From assembly GCA_002007465.1 (NCBI GenBank), contig LNAC01000685.1:23289-87288 (forward strand): 64,000 nt of DNA, read 5' to 3'. The notes beneath the pieces were generated by a model. That model worked only from the letters and a program-made list of their open reading frames with translations, made no database searches and had not been told where the DNA came from. Position numbers and translations under genes: made by a program. This DNA comes from Ailurus styani (Eukaryota > Chordata > Mammalia > Carnivora > Ailuridae). Of this stretch, positions 45,756-56,290 are shown one piece after another (the first letter of the stretch is position 1; every line of letters begins with the position of its first letter).

Positions 45756-45868
45756 GGTCCCCTGGTGGCTCAGTAGGTGGAACATATGACTATTGATCTT
45801 GGGGTTGTGAATTAAAGTCTCATGTTAGGTATAGAGATTACTTAAATAAATAAAACCAAAAAGAAAGA
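45756..45868 (+). mobile_element. Short-form CAN-SINE (SINEC_c-like), sense
   Basis: 'cccctggtggctcagtaggt', 'cttggggttgtgaattaaag' and tail 'gattacttaaataaataaaa'. It lacks the long CT block of the other copies. Perfect 15-bp duplication aatttgctaagagag at 45741-45755 and 45869-45883. Confidence 0.88.
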
Positions 45869-46062
45869 AATTTGCTAAGAGAGTAGAACTTGAATGTTCT
45901 CACCAAAAAAAAGTAAATATATAAATTGATGGATATCTTAACTGGATGGTGGGAATTCTCTCATAATGCGTGTATCAAATGCATATGCATGTATCAAATC
46001 ACAAGATACACACTTTAAATATCTCACAGTTGTATTTCAATTATACCTCAATGAAGCTGAAC

Positions 46063-46376
46063 AAATATTAATGAAAACTTGGTACTTTTTTCACACTAAA
46101 TATTCTAAATCAAGTATATATTTTACACTCACAGCACATCTCAATTTGGATGCTCAATTTTCATTTTTAGTCGAAAAGTTTAGGGCTGATAAACTAGATT
46201 CACATTCCTAAAGTGTTCCAAACGTAATTAAAAGTATACCAAAGACTGAAGTATCATTTTTTAAAAATCTAAATAAATTGAATTTAGTAGCTCAGTTATA
46301 ATAGCTGCATTTCAGGTACTCAATAGCCACATATAGTTAGTAGCTACTATATGGTATAATACAGTTCTGTAGCTTA
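46063..46376 (+). mobile_element. hAT-type MITE, right part
   Basis: 'cacactaaatattctaaatc', 'ttttacactcacagcacatc', 'aggtactcaatagccacata', 'gttagtagctactatatggt' and the end 'ataatacagttctgtag' fit the family's right half and inverted end. Confidence 0.7.
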
Positions 46377-47820
46377 AGAAAGGGATCTAAGCTGAAGATT
46401 CTTCAGAATACAGATGGAATGTAACACCAAAAGAATAAGTGAGATCACCCAGGAAGAATATGTAGGAGGAGAAGAGATTGATTCTGGGTGATGTCCAAGG
46501 GCCTGCCCCTCTCCACGCTACTTCTGAGACTTCAGCCATAGCTTATAATGGTTCATTATCTTAGATTTGGGCATATGATGAAGATTCTAAGCTGTGTCTG
46601 AAAATGGGGCTACTGATATTGTCACTGAGCTGTAAGTATGTACATGTATGTAAGTATGTACAGAGTATGTACATGTTTGCTAAGCCCTCCTGATCTCTTG
46701 TAGATCTGGGTTAACTTAACTTGGCACAAACTCCATCTCATGGTCTGCAAAGGCCAGTGAGGCCAATCTCTTCTGAGATCCCTTTAGCTACATCATCTCT
46801 TTAGCCTACAGGATAGGATGGTCTCTGGATCATTTCAAGTCATCCGGAACCCTACACTGCTTTCTACAAACACTCCTTCCATACCAACTATTGTTGAATT
46901 CAGATGCCTTACTGAAGGTTGGTGTCAATGAGAAAGTAGACAGTTGTTAATAATTTCTTGGGCTTCCTTCTCCTTCCTAACCACCCCCCCACCTGCCCCA
47001 CTTTTGCATTATTCTTTTCTTCTCTATTCAGGGACAAATGCATTGCCTGGTTTTCCTATAACAGTTGGGTAGCTTAAATTTGTTCTAGTGTCTTTCTCTA
47101 AATCCTAAATTTTTTGTCCTGATTTTTTATCCAGAACATACAATAGCATCCTTAAAAAGAATTTAGATGAATCAAATGATCTCCCCTTCATTACAGTTGT
47201 TTTCTGAACTGGGTTCTTTTTTTCTTCATCTCATCCTGTGTCATGGCTCATCTTTATATTCCCTAAAGTGCCTGCTCACAGAAAGTGGTCAGTTTATATT
47301 TGTTTAATAACTGCCCTTGTTTCCTACTTCCCATAAAACCTCTCTTTCAGAGGAGAGTTGAACTAATTTCTCCTTTGCCCATTTCATCCAGGCCACAGAC
47401 AAAACCACAGCTCATTTGGTGGCTGAAGCTTACTGAAAGCTTCCTTTCCTCTTGATGCAGCCAGTTTTTTTAATCACATGGCAGTGTTGGCCTGAGGGTA
47501 GCAAGGGTTTTGGAAGAGTGATTGCTTGCCATTGGGGAATAAGAGCCTTGCCTTCTGGATTTAACATGCTGTGGCCCAGGAAATTGAACTTTGCAGTCTA
47601 CAGTCTTGCCATGAGTGTGGTCAAGATGGGAGCAGTGACTGGTTTTGAGCATCATCAAGAAACAGATAATTTGAGTATTTGGAATGCTTATTGAAGACTG
47701 AGAAAGAGACTAAATATTTGTCTGTCTTTAAAGGGTAAAAATCAGAGAAATGCCAATGGTCTTTGGTGCCAACATATAGGCAAAGCAAGGTGGCAGCTTG
47801 AGTTGCTAAAGAATTATCTT
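46377..47820. other. Mostly unique, no gene seen
   Basis: 46420-46510 ('gagatcacccaggaagaata') resembles antisense L2. 46630-46678 is a small 'taagtatgtacatg' minisatellite. Otherwise unrecognised. Confidence 0.45.
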
Positions 47821-47864
47821 CTTCATTCATTTATTCATCCATTCACTCATTCATTCACCAGGCA

Positions 47865-48070
47865 ATTCCTGCTAGCATTTATTGAGTGATTAATTCAGGC
47901 ACTATTCCAAGCACTTTACTTGCATTAACTCATTTAATCTTCCAGCTAACCCTGTTAATCTGGCACTATAAGAAGTTAAATTTCTCAGGCTTGCATAGTA
48001 AGTAAAATGGGGGAATCAGAATTTGACAGGATGTCTGATTCCAGAATCTTTTCGATTTTACCACTAGGTA
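47865..48070 (-). repeat. MIR SINE, antisense
   Basis: 'agcatttattgagtgattaa', 'tccaagcactttacttgcat', 'taactcatttaatcttccag' and 'tctgattccagaatcttttc'. An (ATTC)n tract precedes it at 47824-47858. Confidence 0.82.
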
Positions 48071-48074
48071 GTTG

Positions 48075-48335
48075 AGCAATACTGGGTACCTATTCTCAGG
48101 GACTTTACATTCTGGTAGTTGAGATAGCCAATAAAATGTAAGTAAAAATTAAATAGGAAATATTGTTTTAGATAATGAAAAAGGATAGCATAATGAGATT
48201 GGGAAGGCATGACCACTCAGAAAAGATGACATTTGAACCAACATGCAAATGATAAGAAGCTAGAAACATGAACATCTGGAAAGAGAGTGTTTCAGGCAGA
48301 AGAAATAGCTAAAATAGGGTCTCACCATGAGTCTA
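48075..48335 (-). repeat. L2 remnant, antisense
   Basis: 'agggactttacattctggta', 'gaaaagatgacatttgaacc' and 'gagtgtttcaggcagaagaa' match antisense L2 ('gagcattccaggcagaggga'). Confidence 0.7.
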
Positions 48336-48478
48336 GTGAAACTGTTGATACTCTGCTTAGATCCCCTTCCTGGGGCTAAGGAACCATTCATTGTCTAGCT
48401 GCTGTGAGTGTTGGCGGCTATCTGCTCACAACTGCAGTTGCCTAGTCAGAAGAGAATGCCTGAGATGATGTCCTCTCT

Positions 48479-48508
48479 CTTTTTTTTTCTTTTCTTTTTT
48501 TTTTTTTG
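48479..48508 (+). repeat. T-run at the L1 5' junction
   Basis: About 30 bases of T with two C, preceded by CTCTCTC. Its position at the 5' side of a sense L1 is unusual; see findings. Confidence 0.9.
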
Positions 48509-49104
48509 AGTTTATACAGGAAAAATGTTGAAAGTAGAGCTACCCTACGACACAGCAATCACACTACTGGGTATTTACCCGAAAGATACAAAGGTAGTGA
48601 TCTTCAGGGGCACATGCACCGAATGTTTATAGCAACAATGTCCACAATAGCCAAACTATGGAAAGAACCTAGATGTCCATCAACAGATGAATGGATAAAG
48701 AAGATGTGGTATATATATACAATGGAATACTATGCAGCTATCAAAAGAAATGAAATCTTGCCNCGTGGATGGAACTAGAGGGTATTACGCTGAGGGAAAT
48801 AAGTCAATCAGAGAAAGACAATTATCATATGATCTCTCTGATATGAGGAACTTGAGGGGCAGGGTGGGGGGTTGTGGGGGGTAGGGAGGGAAAAATAATG
48901 AAACAAGATGGGATGGGGAAGGAGACAAACCATAAGAGACTTCTAATCTCATAAAACAAACTGAGGGTTACTGGGGGGTGGGAGGGTAGGGATAGGGTGG
49001 ATGGGTTATGGACATTGGGGAGGGTTTGTGCTATGGTGAATGCTGTGAAAGGTGTAAGCCTGATGATTCACAGACCTGTACCCCTGGGGCAAAGAATAAA
49101 AAAT

Positions 49105-49109
<5 letters not shown>
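48509..49109 (+). mobile_element. Young L1, ORF2 end and 3' UTR, sense
   Basis: 5'-truncated copy. The frame 48506-48778 keeps the ORF2 C-terminal stretch (CPSTDEWIKKMWYIYT, MEYYAAIKRNEIL). The N at 48763 replaces about 11 bases relative to related copies and breaks the frame. The 3' UTR has the G-rich 'gggcagggtggggggttgtg' block and ends 'gtacccctggggcaaagaat'. About 98% identical by eye to 49237-49560. Confidence 0.95.

Positions 49110-49142
<33 letters not shown>
49110..49142 (+). repeat. (GA)n microsatellite at L1 3' end
   Basis: Sixteen GA units directly after the L1 tail, replacing a clear poly(A) and masking any 3' target duplication. Confidence 0.97.
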
Positions 49143-49144
<2 letters not shown>

Positions 49145-49214
49145 TGAGGAACAGTTGAGAAGAGGCATATGTCTAAGCCTGTGTGCTTTAAGCCATTAAA
49201 AGAAAGATATATAT

Positions 49215-49578
49215 CCATGTCGTTGCGAATGGCAACTAGAGGGTATTATGCTGAGCGAAATAAGTCAATCAGAGAAAGACAATTATCATATGATCTCTCT
49301 GATATGAGGAACTTGAGGGGCAGGGTGGGGGGTTGTGGGGGGTAGGGAGGGAAAAATAATGAAACAAGATGGGATGGGGAAGGAGACAAACCATAAGAGA
49401 CTTCTAATCTCATAAAACAAACTGAGGGTTACTGGGGGGTGGGAGGGTAGGGATAGGGTGGATGGGTTATGGACATTGGGGAGGGTTTGTGCTTTGGTGA
49501 ATGCTGTGAAAGATGTAAGCCTGATGATTCACAGACCTGTACCCCTTGGGCAAATAATAAAAATAAAATTAAAAAAAA
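49215..49578 (+). mobile_element. Young L1 3' end with 5' micro-inversion
   Basis: 49215-49236 ('tccatgtcgttgcgaatggc' plus aa) is the reverse complement of L1 sequence that normally lies just upstream of 'ctagagggtatta', which follows in sense. This is twin priming. The remainder is 3' UTR with an A-rich tail. The duplication aaagatatata is at 49204-49214 and 49579-49589. Confidence 0.92.
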
Positions 49579-49742
49579 AAGATATATAAATGAGGACTAT
49601 AAGTTGCATTTAAATGCTGTCTTCAGTTGCAGTGCGGAGAATGAACTGTGGTGTCAGTTTGTGGCAGAGGGCCTGGCTGCCATCCCTTGTAATATTCCAT
49701 CCAAGAAATGATAGTACCTTGCCTTTAAAAAGGTAGTGGTGA

Positions 49743-49967
49743 GGGGCGCTTGGGTGGCTCAGTGGGTTAAAGCTTCTGCCTTCGGCTCGGGTCGCGATCT
49801 CAAGGTCCTGGGATCGAGCCCCACATCGGGCTCTCTGCTCCGCAGGGAGCCTGCTTCCTCCTCTCTCTCTGCCTGCCTCTCTGCCTACTTGTGAACTCTC
49901 TCTCTCTCTGCATCAAATAAATAAATAAAATCTTTAAAAATATATAAAAAATAAAATAAAATAAATA
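49743..49967 (+). mobile_element. Young mustelid-type CAN-SINE, sense
   Basis: 'ggggcgcttgggtggctcag', 'gggatcgagccccacatcgg', 'ctgcctgcctctctgcctac' and a long AAATA/AAAAT tail. Flanked by aaaaaggtagtggtga and aaaaagttagtggtga (one mismatch). Confidence 0.95.
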
Positions 49968-49982
49968 AAAAGTTAGTGGTGA

Positions 49983-51585
49983 AGGTTGTGAGTTAGGATC
50001 TGAATTTCGGATATATTCCAGAAGCAGAGTTAGGACTTCCTGTTAAATCTGGTATGGCAGAGTTAAGAAATCTAGGTTTAGCAGTCAGGCAAATGGCTAA
50101 GTATGGTGGGAACAGTACTTGCTTTATCTTAAGCCCTGGAAATTTTACAATGGGTTATCTATTTTTAATTCCAGTTTCCTCATTGGTGGATGAATCTGAA
50201 AGCTGATACATTTTTGAATTGAAATGCTACACAATGGTGGTTAGGGGAAAGTAATGGAGTCATTCAATTATGTTTTTCTCCATGAAGGTTTCCTTTCAAT
50301 TTTTCATAACTCAGGGTGTTTGCTCCTTCTTGTTCCTCCTGTTTCTTTAACAGTTATGGTGTGGTTTTGATCATATACTCCTTTTAAGATGGGAAAAGCA
50401 GTTCCATATCTCCCTGCTTTCTTCTGGGAAGACCGCTTTGTGCATGGCTTACTGCCACAAGCAACGGCCTTGATTAAGCAAAGGCCAAGGTGCCACACAG
50501 CACCAGGGAGGGCAGAACTCCATTCCCCACTTGTTCTCAATTCCAGGCGGATGTGAGTGGGAAAGTGTGGAGTGACTGTTCGTGTGAGAATGATTACCTT
50601 TCCCTTCAGAGAGCCTCCTGGAATATGGAATAGATTAGGATGCTCGGAAGCTGTGAATGCTACAGATCATGCCCAGAGGGGTGGTGAGCATCCCCAGGGC
50701 CCAGGCCTCCCTGATTTCAGGGAGAGGCCTGGAATTAGCGGGAGGCCCTGAATGAGGAGTCTAGGCTCCTGGTGGAGGCAGGGAGTTTTTCTTCACTCTC
50801 CTTTGTTCAAAAGCAAGCCTGTTCCCCCTCCCCCCTCTAGTGGGAAAGTAAGACACATGCATAGCCAAAAATTTATTAATTCCTCTTAACTTTCCTAACC
50901 TGGGGAGGGAAATCAGTGTCTTCCAGGAGAGTATCATTCACAAAGCTCCTTGGGATTTGGGGATGCCAGGATTAGGAAAGCAGATCCAAGTATTCACACT
51001 AAAAAGAAAAGTGAGTCTTGATTACGGCGAGGTACTTAACAGACCCACAAATAATTAGAGGGACAGAGTCCACATGGGTCTTTTAACTGATGGAAGTAAA
51101 TCATTTACAGTATGAACAATAAGTGGAAAAGAGGTCACAGCTTTTCCTGATTCACTGTGTCCAAGCCACACGCCCCCATCACTTCCTGCTTCATGCAATG
51201 CCCATTGTGCCTTGACTTGTAGCCAAAATAAGTACTTAATTTTCAATCTTTAGGTGCGCAAGCAATATTTGTCTAATTTTTGGTGATGTCTCTGTTATCA
51301 GTGTCTTGCAATGTAAACTTTAGGAGGATCAAGAGGCAGCAGTGCAAAGCACAGAAGTGGGTACAACCTTGCTGCTTTGAGTCAGTATCTGGCATTGTCC
51401 CCCATCTCCCACTCTTCCTGTAGCAGGTATAATAATCTTTTGCTTCTACCTGCAGGCCTGCTGAGTCTTAGTTGAACACTAATTCCTGCTCCCAGCAAGA
51501 ATCATTGAAGAATCATCCTCAGAGTTATGTGAAATGGTGCCTTCTGTCCCATCAATCCTGCTTTAGTTAACCAGAGCTTGAGGAG
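49983..51585. other. Unique sequence, no gene seen
   Basis: 1.6 kb with no recognised repeat; somewhat more GC-rich near 50440-50840. Frames up to 78 codons on both strands show no domain. Confidence 0.5.
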
Positions 51586-51589
51586 CCAG

Positions 51590-52700
51590 TGGGCCACACT
51601 TAGAAGGATGTCAGGCATGTGGCTGGAGGTGTTTAGCTGGTGTGGAGATGTGGCCTGGAATTTATGAGTGAGTCAGACGTAGGGGTTACCTTTGGGAAAT
51701 TCATCGTGAGGGTGGAAGCCATTGAGGATTATAATGGGATAAATATAGACAGAGTAGTGAACAGAGAATAGGCCAAAGCTGGTATTTCTGAGAATGATCT
51801 CCATCAAGTGATGGAGAAAGAATAGTGAAAAACAAACAAACAAACAAACCACAAGGGCATGTCAAATGAACAGTAGGAAGAGTTGGAGGGAAACCAGCGT
51901 TACAGAAACCAAGGAAGAGAAATGTTCATCTTGAGAGGCAAGAGTGCTGCTGAGAACACAAACAGGATGGTGGTGAACTGAGGCCTTGGATTTTGTTGGA
52001 TCTTTGAGAGGATAATTCCAAAAGATAGAAGAAAGGAAGAGCTAAGATGCATGAGACTGAAACATGGGCCTCCCCTTTATTTGGTGCCTTCTAACTTTCA
52101 TGCTGGATGCTATTCAAATAATATCTTGTTTTACTGAGCGATGAAAAGAGGAAGCAGAGGAGAAGGAGAGAGGCTGGTAGAAAATAGTAAGTCTAGAGAC
52201 TGGGGAGTGGATCCAGAGGGGGTGTTTGGCGCTTGTGTGTTTATTTCTTCTTTGAGAAGATTTGAACATGTATTGAGGAATTAGACAAATAGCCACTGGA
52301 AAGGGAAAACAGACCATAGTCTTGGGAAGGAGGCCCCAGCCTGACAGGGAGCAGGTGAAGGGGTTAACCTGTCCATGTGGCAGGGAAAGTTCCTCCAAGA
52401 TGGGCGGGAAGGAAGAAAGTTTGGGTGATGATCCAAAGAAAACTTAAGGAGTTTGGGAGGAAACTTGTGGGAGTTCTCATCAGATGTTCTCAATTTTCCT
52501 AGGGAAGTAGGTGGAGAGGTCATCTTTGAGAGCGAAGGGGCACGGAGGAAATAGACCTGGAGGAGAATGAAGGCAGGGGGCAATACTGTGGTGGTGAATT
52601 CCATGACAGGAAGAACACCATAAGTGATAAAAAGGGTTGTAGCCAGGCACCAAGCCCAGCTACCAAGGTCCACCTTCTCTGCTTACTCTGTTCCAGTCTC
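51590..52700 (-). repeat. Probable L2 5'-ward segment, antisense
   Basis: 'gtgtggagatgtggcctgga', 'gggtggaagccattgaggat', 'aggaagagttggagggaaac' and 'ccaaggaagagaaatgttca' fit antisense L2 upstream of its 3' end. Frames of 94 and 130 codons on the minus strand show no recognisable reverse transcriptase. A (CAAA)n lies at 51830-51849. Confidence 0.4.
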
Positions 52701-54884
52701 CTTTGGCTCTGATGTTGGCAAGTGCCAGAAGAGCCTTTACTTGCTTAGAGATTTATTGAATTAGGGGAGCTAGTAAAGGGGAAAAAACCCTGAATTGCTT
52801 TTAAATAGCCAGGAAGACTTTACAGAGGAGGAGAAAGTTTACAAGGATTTGATCTAAGAACATAGAGAACGTTGGAGGAATAATAAGGGATCAGATAGCC
52901 CTCTCTGGAAATGTATCCCTTAGTTGGTTTTTTGGGGAAAGGGCGAAAAGCAATTATTACTCAGTGGATTACCCAAGTTCCTCTTTTTCCTTCATTGTTT
53001 CACTGCCAAAAGTTGGTTTGTAACCCATTTAAGCCACATTACCACATCTTACCTCTGATAAATGATGGATTGGGGATTTTTCAGGTTACGTGTGTTTTTC
53101 AACCATCAGCATTATGACTGACGGAATATTTTTAGAGCAATGAGTATACTTCAATTTTATCTCCAAACCCGGGGTGAAAATTTTATTTAAAGTCTTTCAA
53201 ATACATTCTTATCCATGATCTTGACTTTCAATTTGTAAGAAACTTCCTTATTTTTTTCCCCCCAGTTTTCGTGGAAAATTTCTCAGTCTGGAAATCCAAC
53301 AGACATAACTTCTTCAAATTACACACTGAAAACAGTGGTCTCTATAGATATCTGAATGTGGTTCTATGCCTCTTAGTTCATTAACTTGAATCTACGCCAG
53401 AGAAATCTCAAGGTTGGGGTATTCAAAAATAACTAGTGATTTTTAGTTTACTGATAACTAAGCTGAAATAATCAGGGTGGGTTACATAATTTGTAGGTAC
53501 CATAATTTGCAGGGTCTTTGCTAAAAAAATTAAGAATTTCAAGGTGGCAGCAGCAGAGCATTAAACCAAGTATGGGTCCTTCCAAGCATGGGGTCCTGTA
53601 TGACTGCATGAGCCACATGCCCATGATGCCTGTCCCGGAAACAATCCAAGAGTAAGTTACAGAGACCTCACCAACTTTCCCCATCCCTTGCCTCTCACTA
53701 CTGAGGTTTAGTTTTGGATATTTGGTATAAACCCTGAGCTATGATCTGCCTTAACTCTCTTTATGGAAAAATTGAATGAGGCCAACATAGGACTGTTAGG
53801 ATCTGCTGTTCTGTGACCAGCCCCGGAATGGAGACAGGAGCTGGAATAGGGTAGTGTGGTGGACAGAGCTGTGCACAGGTCAACCTGGGAGGCATGTCCT
53901 AGTATGGGATCATATATTGGCTCCTAAGTAATTTTAATTTTTTTCGAGATGTGATTTTTTTCCCCCCAGAATTGCCTATGAGGTATTATCCTCTTGCTTC
54001 TCTGACAACAAAAATTTGACAGCTAAAGCAGGCTATTCAACTTAGGAGAGTCTTGCCAGGGAAAAAGAGCCCGCTTTGCCATTGGGCATAAGGTTCCAAC
54101 TGGGAGTAATTATGTGTCCAATTTGTGATCTTATTCATAGTAGAAATCCCTTGCACTTTTCTGCTTTCTGATGGAGAGTATTCTAAGCCCTGATTATAAA
54201 GTTTTGACTTCAGTGATTAACAGTCTGATAAATCTCATCTACCTTAAAAGGTTTGGAGTGGGGGGAAGAAATCGCCATCCATGAGGGAGTTTTTTAGCTG
54301 CTCTAAGAAATATATCAGGGGTATCCCACCAGAGTGAAAATGAGGTGACGGAGATTTTAGATTCACGCTGGATCATGGGTTAGAGACTCCAAAACCTGCT
54401 AAAAATTAGATGCAATCAACTATGCAAGTTCAGAATCAGTAGGTCAGAAGTCAAAGACAGGAAAGAGAATCGGTGGGGAAGGGCAGCCCAGTCCCTGGAG
54501 GGCGTAATAGAGAGGTCCTGGAAGGTTCAGGCAAATAGCATCTGGGGGAGTGTGGTAGGAAATGGGAAGGCGGGGCATGGACTAGTGCGAAAGGACTAGC
54601 CTTGTAAAAGCTTTAATTACCAAGGCAACTTGTTCAACATTTCCTCCTATTGCCTCTAAGGTATGTGGAGTCCAGTTGCCAAGCAGAGGTGGTACTATTG
54701 ACTGAAATGAGCATGGTGGGAGGCAGAGCAAGAAGAGGTTCTATAGAAAAGAGCATCATAACTATGTAGACATTTATTCTGAAGTGGAAATCTTTGCATT
54801 TTCTATTTTTGGCTTGTTAAAAAAGACTCTTGAAGGACAAAGACCATTTATTCTTTTCTTGTCTGTCTATAGCACATGACAACA
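52701..54884. other. Unique sequence, no gene seen
   Basis: 2.2 kb with no recognised repeat and only short frames (up to 70 codons). Confidence 0.5.
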
Positions 54885-55035
54885 TTATCATGCCCTTCTT
54901 CTCTACCTCTTATATTATTATGGAGGCATAATTTGGATACAATAGAATACACAAATTTGAAGACTAAGCTTGGTGTACCTGTATGACCACAACCTAGATC
55001 AAGATAAGAGATCATTTCTTCCCCTCCAGAAAGTT
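54885..55035 (-). repeat. Old L1 3' fragment, antisense
   Basis: 'attatggaggcataatttgg', 'atacaatagaatacacaaat' and 'gaccacaacctagatcaaga' parallel antisense L1M ('gaggtataattgacatacaa'). Confidence 0.6.
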
Positions 55036-55039
55036 CAAC

Positions 55040-56290
55040 TTCTAAATGTTGGGCTTTCCCACCCCACCTGTTCAGATCTTGGCCCTCTTCTCCATCGAGA
55101 CTCACCTTCTGGGTAATCTCCTTCAGTCTCATGGCTTTAAGCACTTTCTATATCCTTGTGATGCCCAAATTTATATTGTCAGCACAGATCTCTCACTTAA
55201 ACTCCAAGCTGATATATTTAAATGGTTTTTTTTTCCAGTATCCCTACTTGGATATTCAATGGACATCTCAAATTTTATAGGACAGAAACTGGGCTTCTGA
55301 TCTAACCTTGGTATTCCTCATCTCAGTTGTGGCAACTCCATCCTCTCAGGTACTCAAGTTAAAATATGGGAGCAATTATTGATTCTTCTATTTTTCTCCC
55401 ATCTTACATTCAATTTACTAGAAAATCCTGTGGAAGTTACCCTTCAAATTATATCTCAAATCCAAACATTGTACCACATCCGCTCCTATGCCATCTCCCA
55501 AGACCGATATTCTGCTTCAGGCCTTGTCCCACTATACTGTTCTCTTCACAAAGAAGCCCGGATGATCCTTTAATTTTTAAATTATTTATTTATTTATTTG
55601 TAAGATTTTATTTATTTGACAGAGAGAGAGCACAAGCAGGGGGAGTGGCAGGCAGAGGATGAAGCAGAAGCGGGCTCCCTGCTAAGCAGAGAGCCTGACT
55701 TGAGCTCAGTCCCAGGACCCTGGGATCATAACCTGAGCTGAATGCAGACACTTAACCAACTGAGCGACCCAGGTGCCCTAGGATGATCCTTTTTAAAGCA
55801 TAAGCCAGACCATGTCAATTATCTGCTTGGAATCCTCCAAAGGCATCTCATTTTGGCCATAGTCAAAGTCAAATCTCTTACTATGGCTTTTGAGGTCCTA
55901 CCTGTCTCTGCCCCTCTCTTTTAAGCCTTCTCTCCCTAATATTTCCCCCTTGCCCACCCTGCTCGAGGCACATTGGTTTCCTTGCTATTTGTGAACAAGC
56001 CAAGCAAATTTTCTCCTTGAAAAATTTGCCCCTGCTCTTCGCTCTCCCTGGAATGATATTCCCCCAGATTCCAGCACAGCTTACTCCTTTCCTTCCTACC
56101 AAGTCTTTCAAATATCATTTTATTATGGAGGATTCCTTTGAGAACCTTCTTTAATTAAGCAGTAACTTTAAGCAGTAATTCTTCTTCATGCCATGCCATG
56201 TTCGAAGGATATATAATATATCGACTTGTTTATTTGTTTATATCCTGTCTTTTACAAAGAGTTCCTTAGGAAGAGTTACCTTTTATCTGT
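55040..56290 (+). repeat. Long L2 copy, sense, interrupted by a SINE
   Basis: Left of the SINE: 'catccgctcctatgccatct' and 'ggatgatccttt'. Right: 'aagcataagccagaccatgt', 'ggaatcctccaaaggcatct', 'cctggaatgatattccccca' and 'ttcctttgagaaccttcttt'. These follow the L2 order 'agatcatgtcac...ctggaatgctcttcccc...agaggccttccct'. Confidence 0.75.
55572..55780 (-). mobile_element. CAN-SINE, antisense, inside L2
   Basis: 'gattttatttatttgacaga', 'gggatcataacctgagctga' and 'actgagcgacccaggtgccc'. The duplication ggatgatccttt is at 55560-55571 and 55781-55792. Confidence 0.92.

Larger units (their letters stand above)
45242..46062 (+). repeat. Old L1 3' end inside the MITE, holding two SINEs
   Basis: 'tgtgacaatatggatggact', 'gggcattatgccaagtgaaa', 'gactatagttgatagaatca', 'aacttgaatgttctcaccaa' and 'aattatacctcaatgaagct' trace the terminal ORF2 and 3' UTR of an L1MA-like element. 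It is broken at 45308 and 45756 by CAN-SINEs. Confidence 0.85.

Noticed and set aside
49143..49160. 'gatatgaggaac' after the (GA)n tract looks like an L1 internal motif
   Set aside because: The match is only 12 bases and the following sequence diverges from L1 at once; probably coincidence.
52114..52673. Antisense frames that might be LINE-2 reverse transcriptase
   Set aside because: No reverse-transcriptase motif is visible in either frame; only nucleotide-level L2 resemblance remains.
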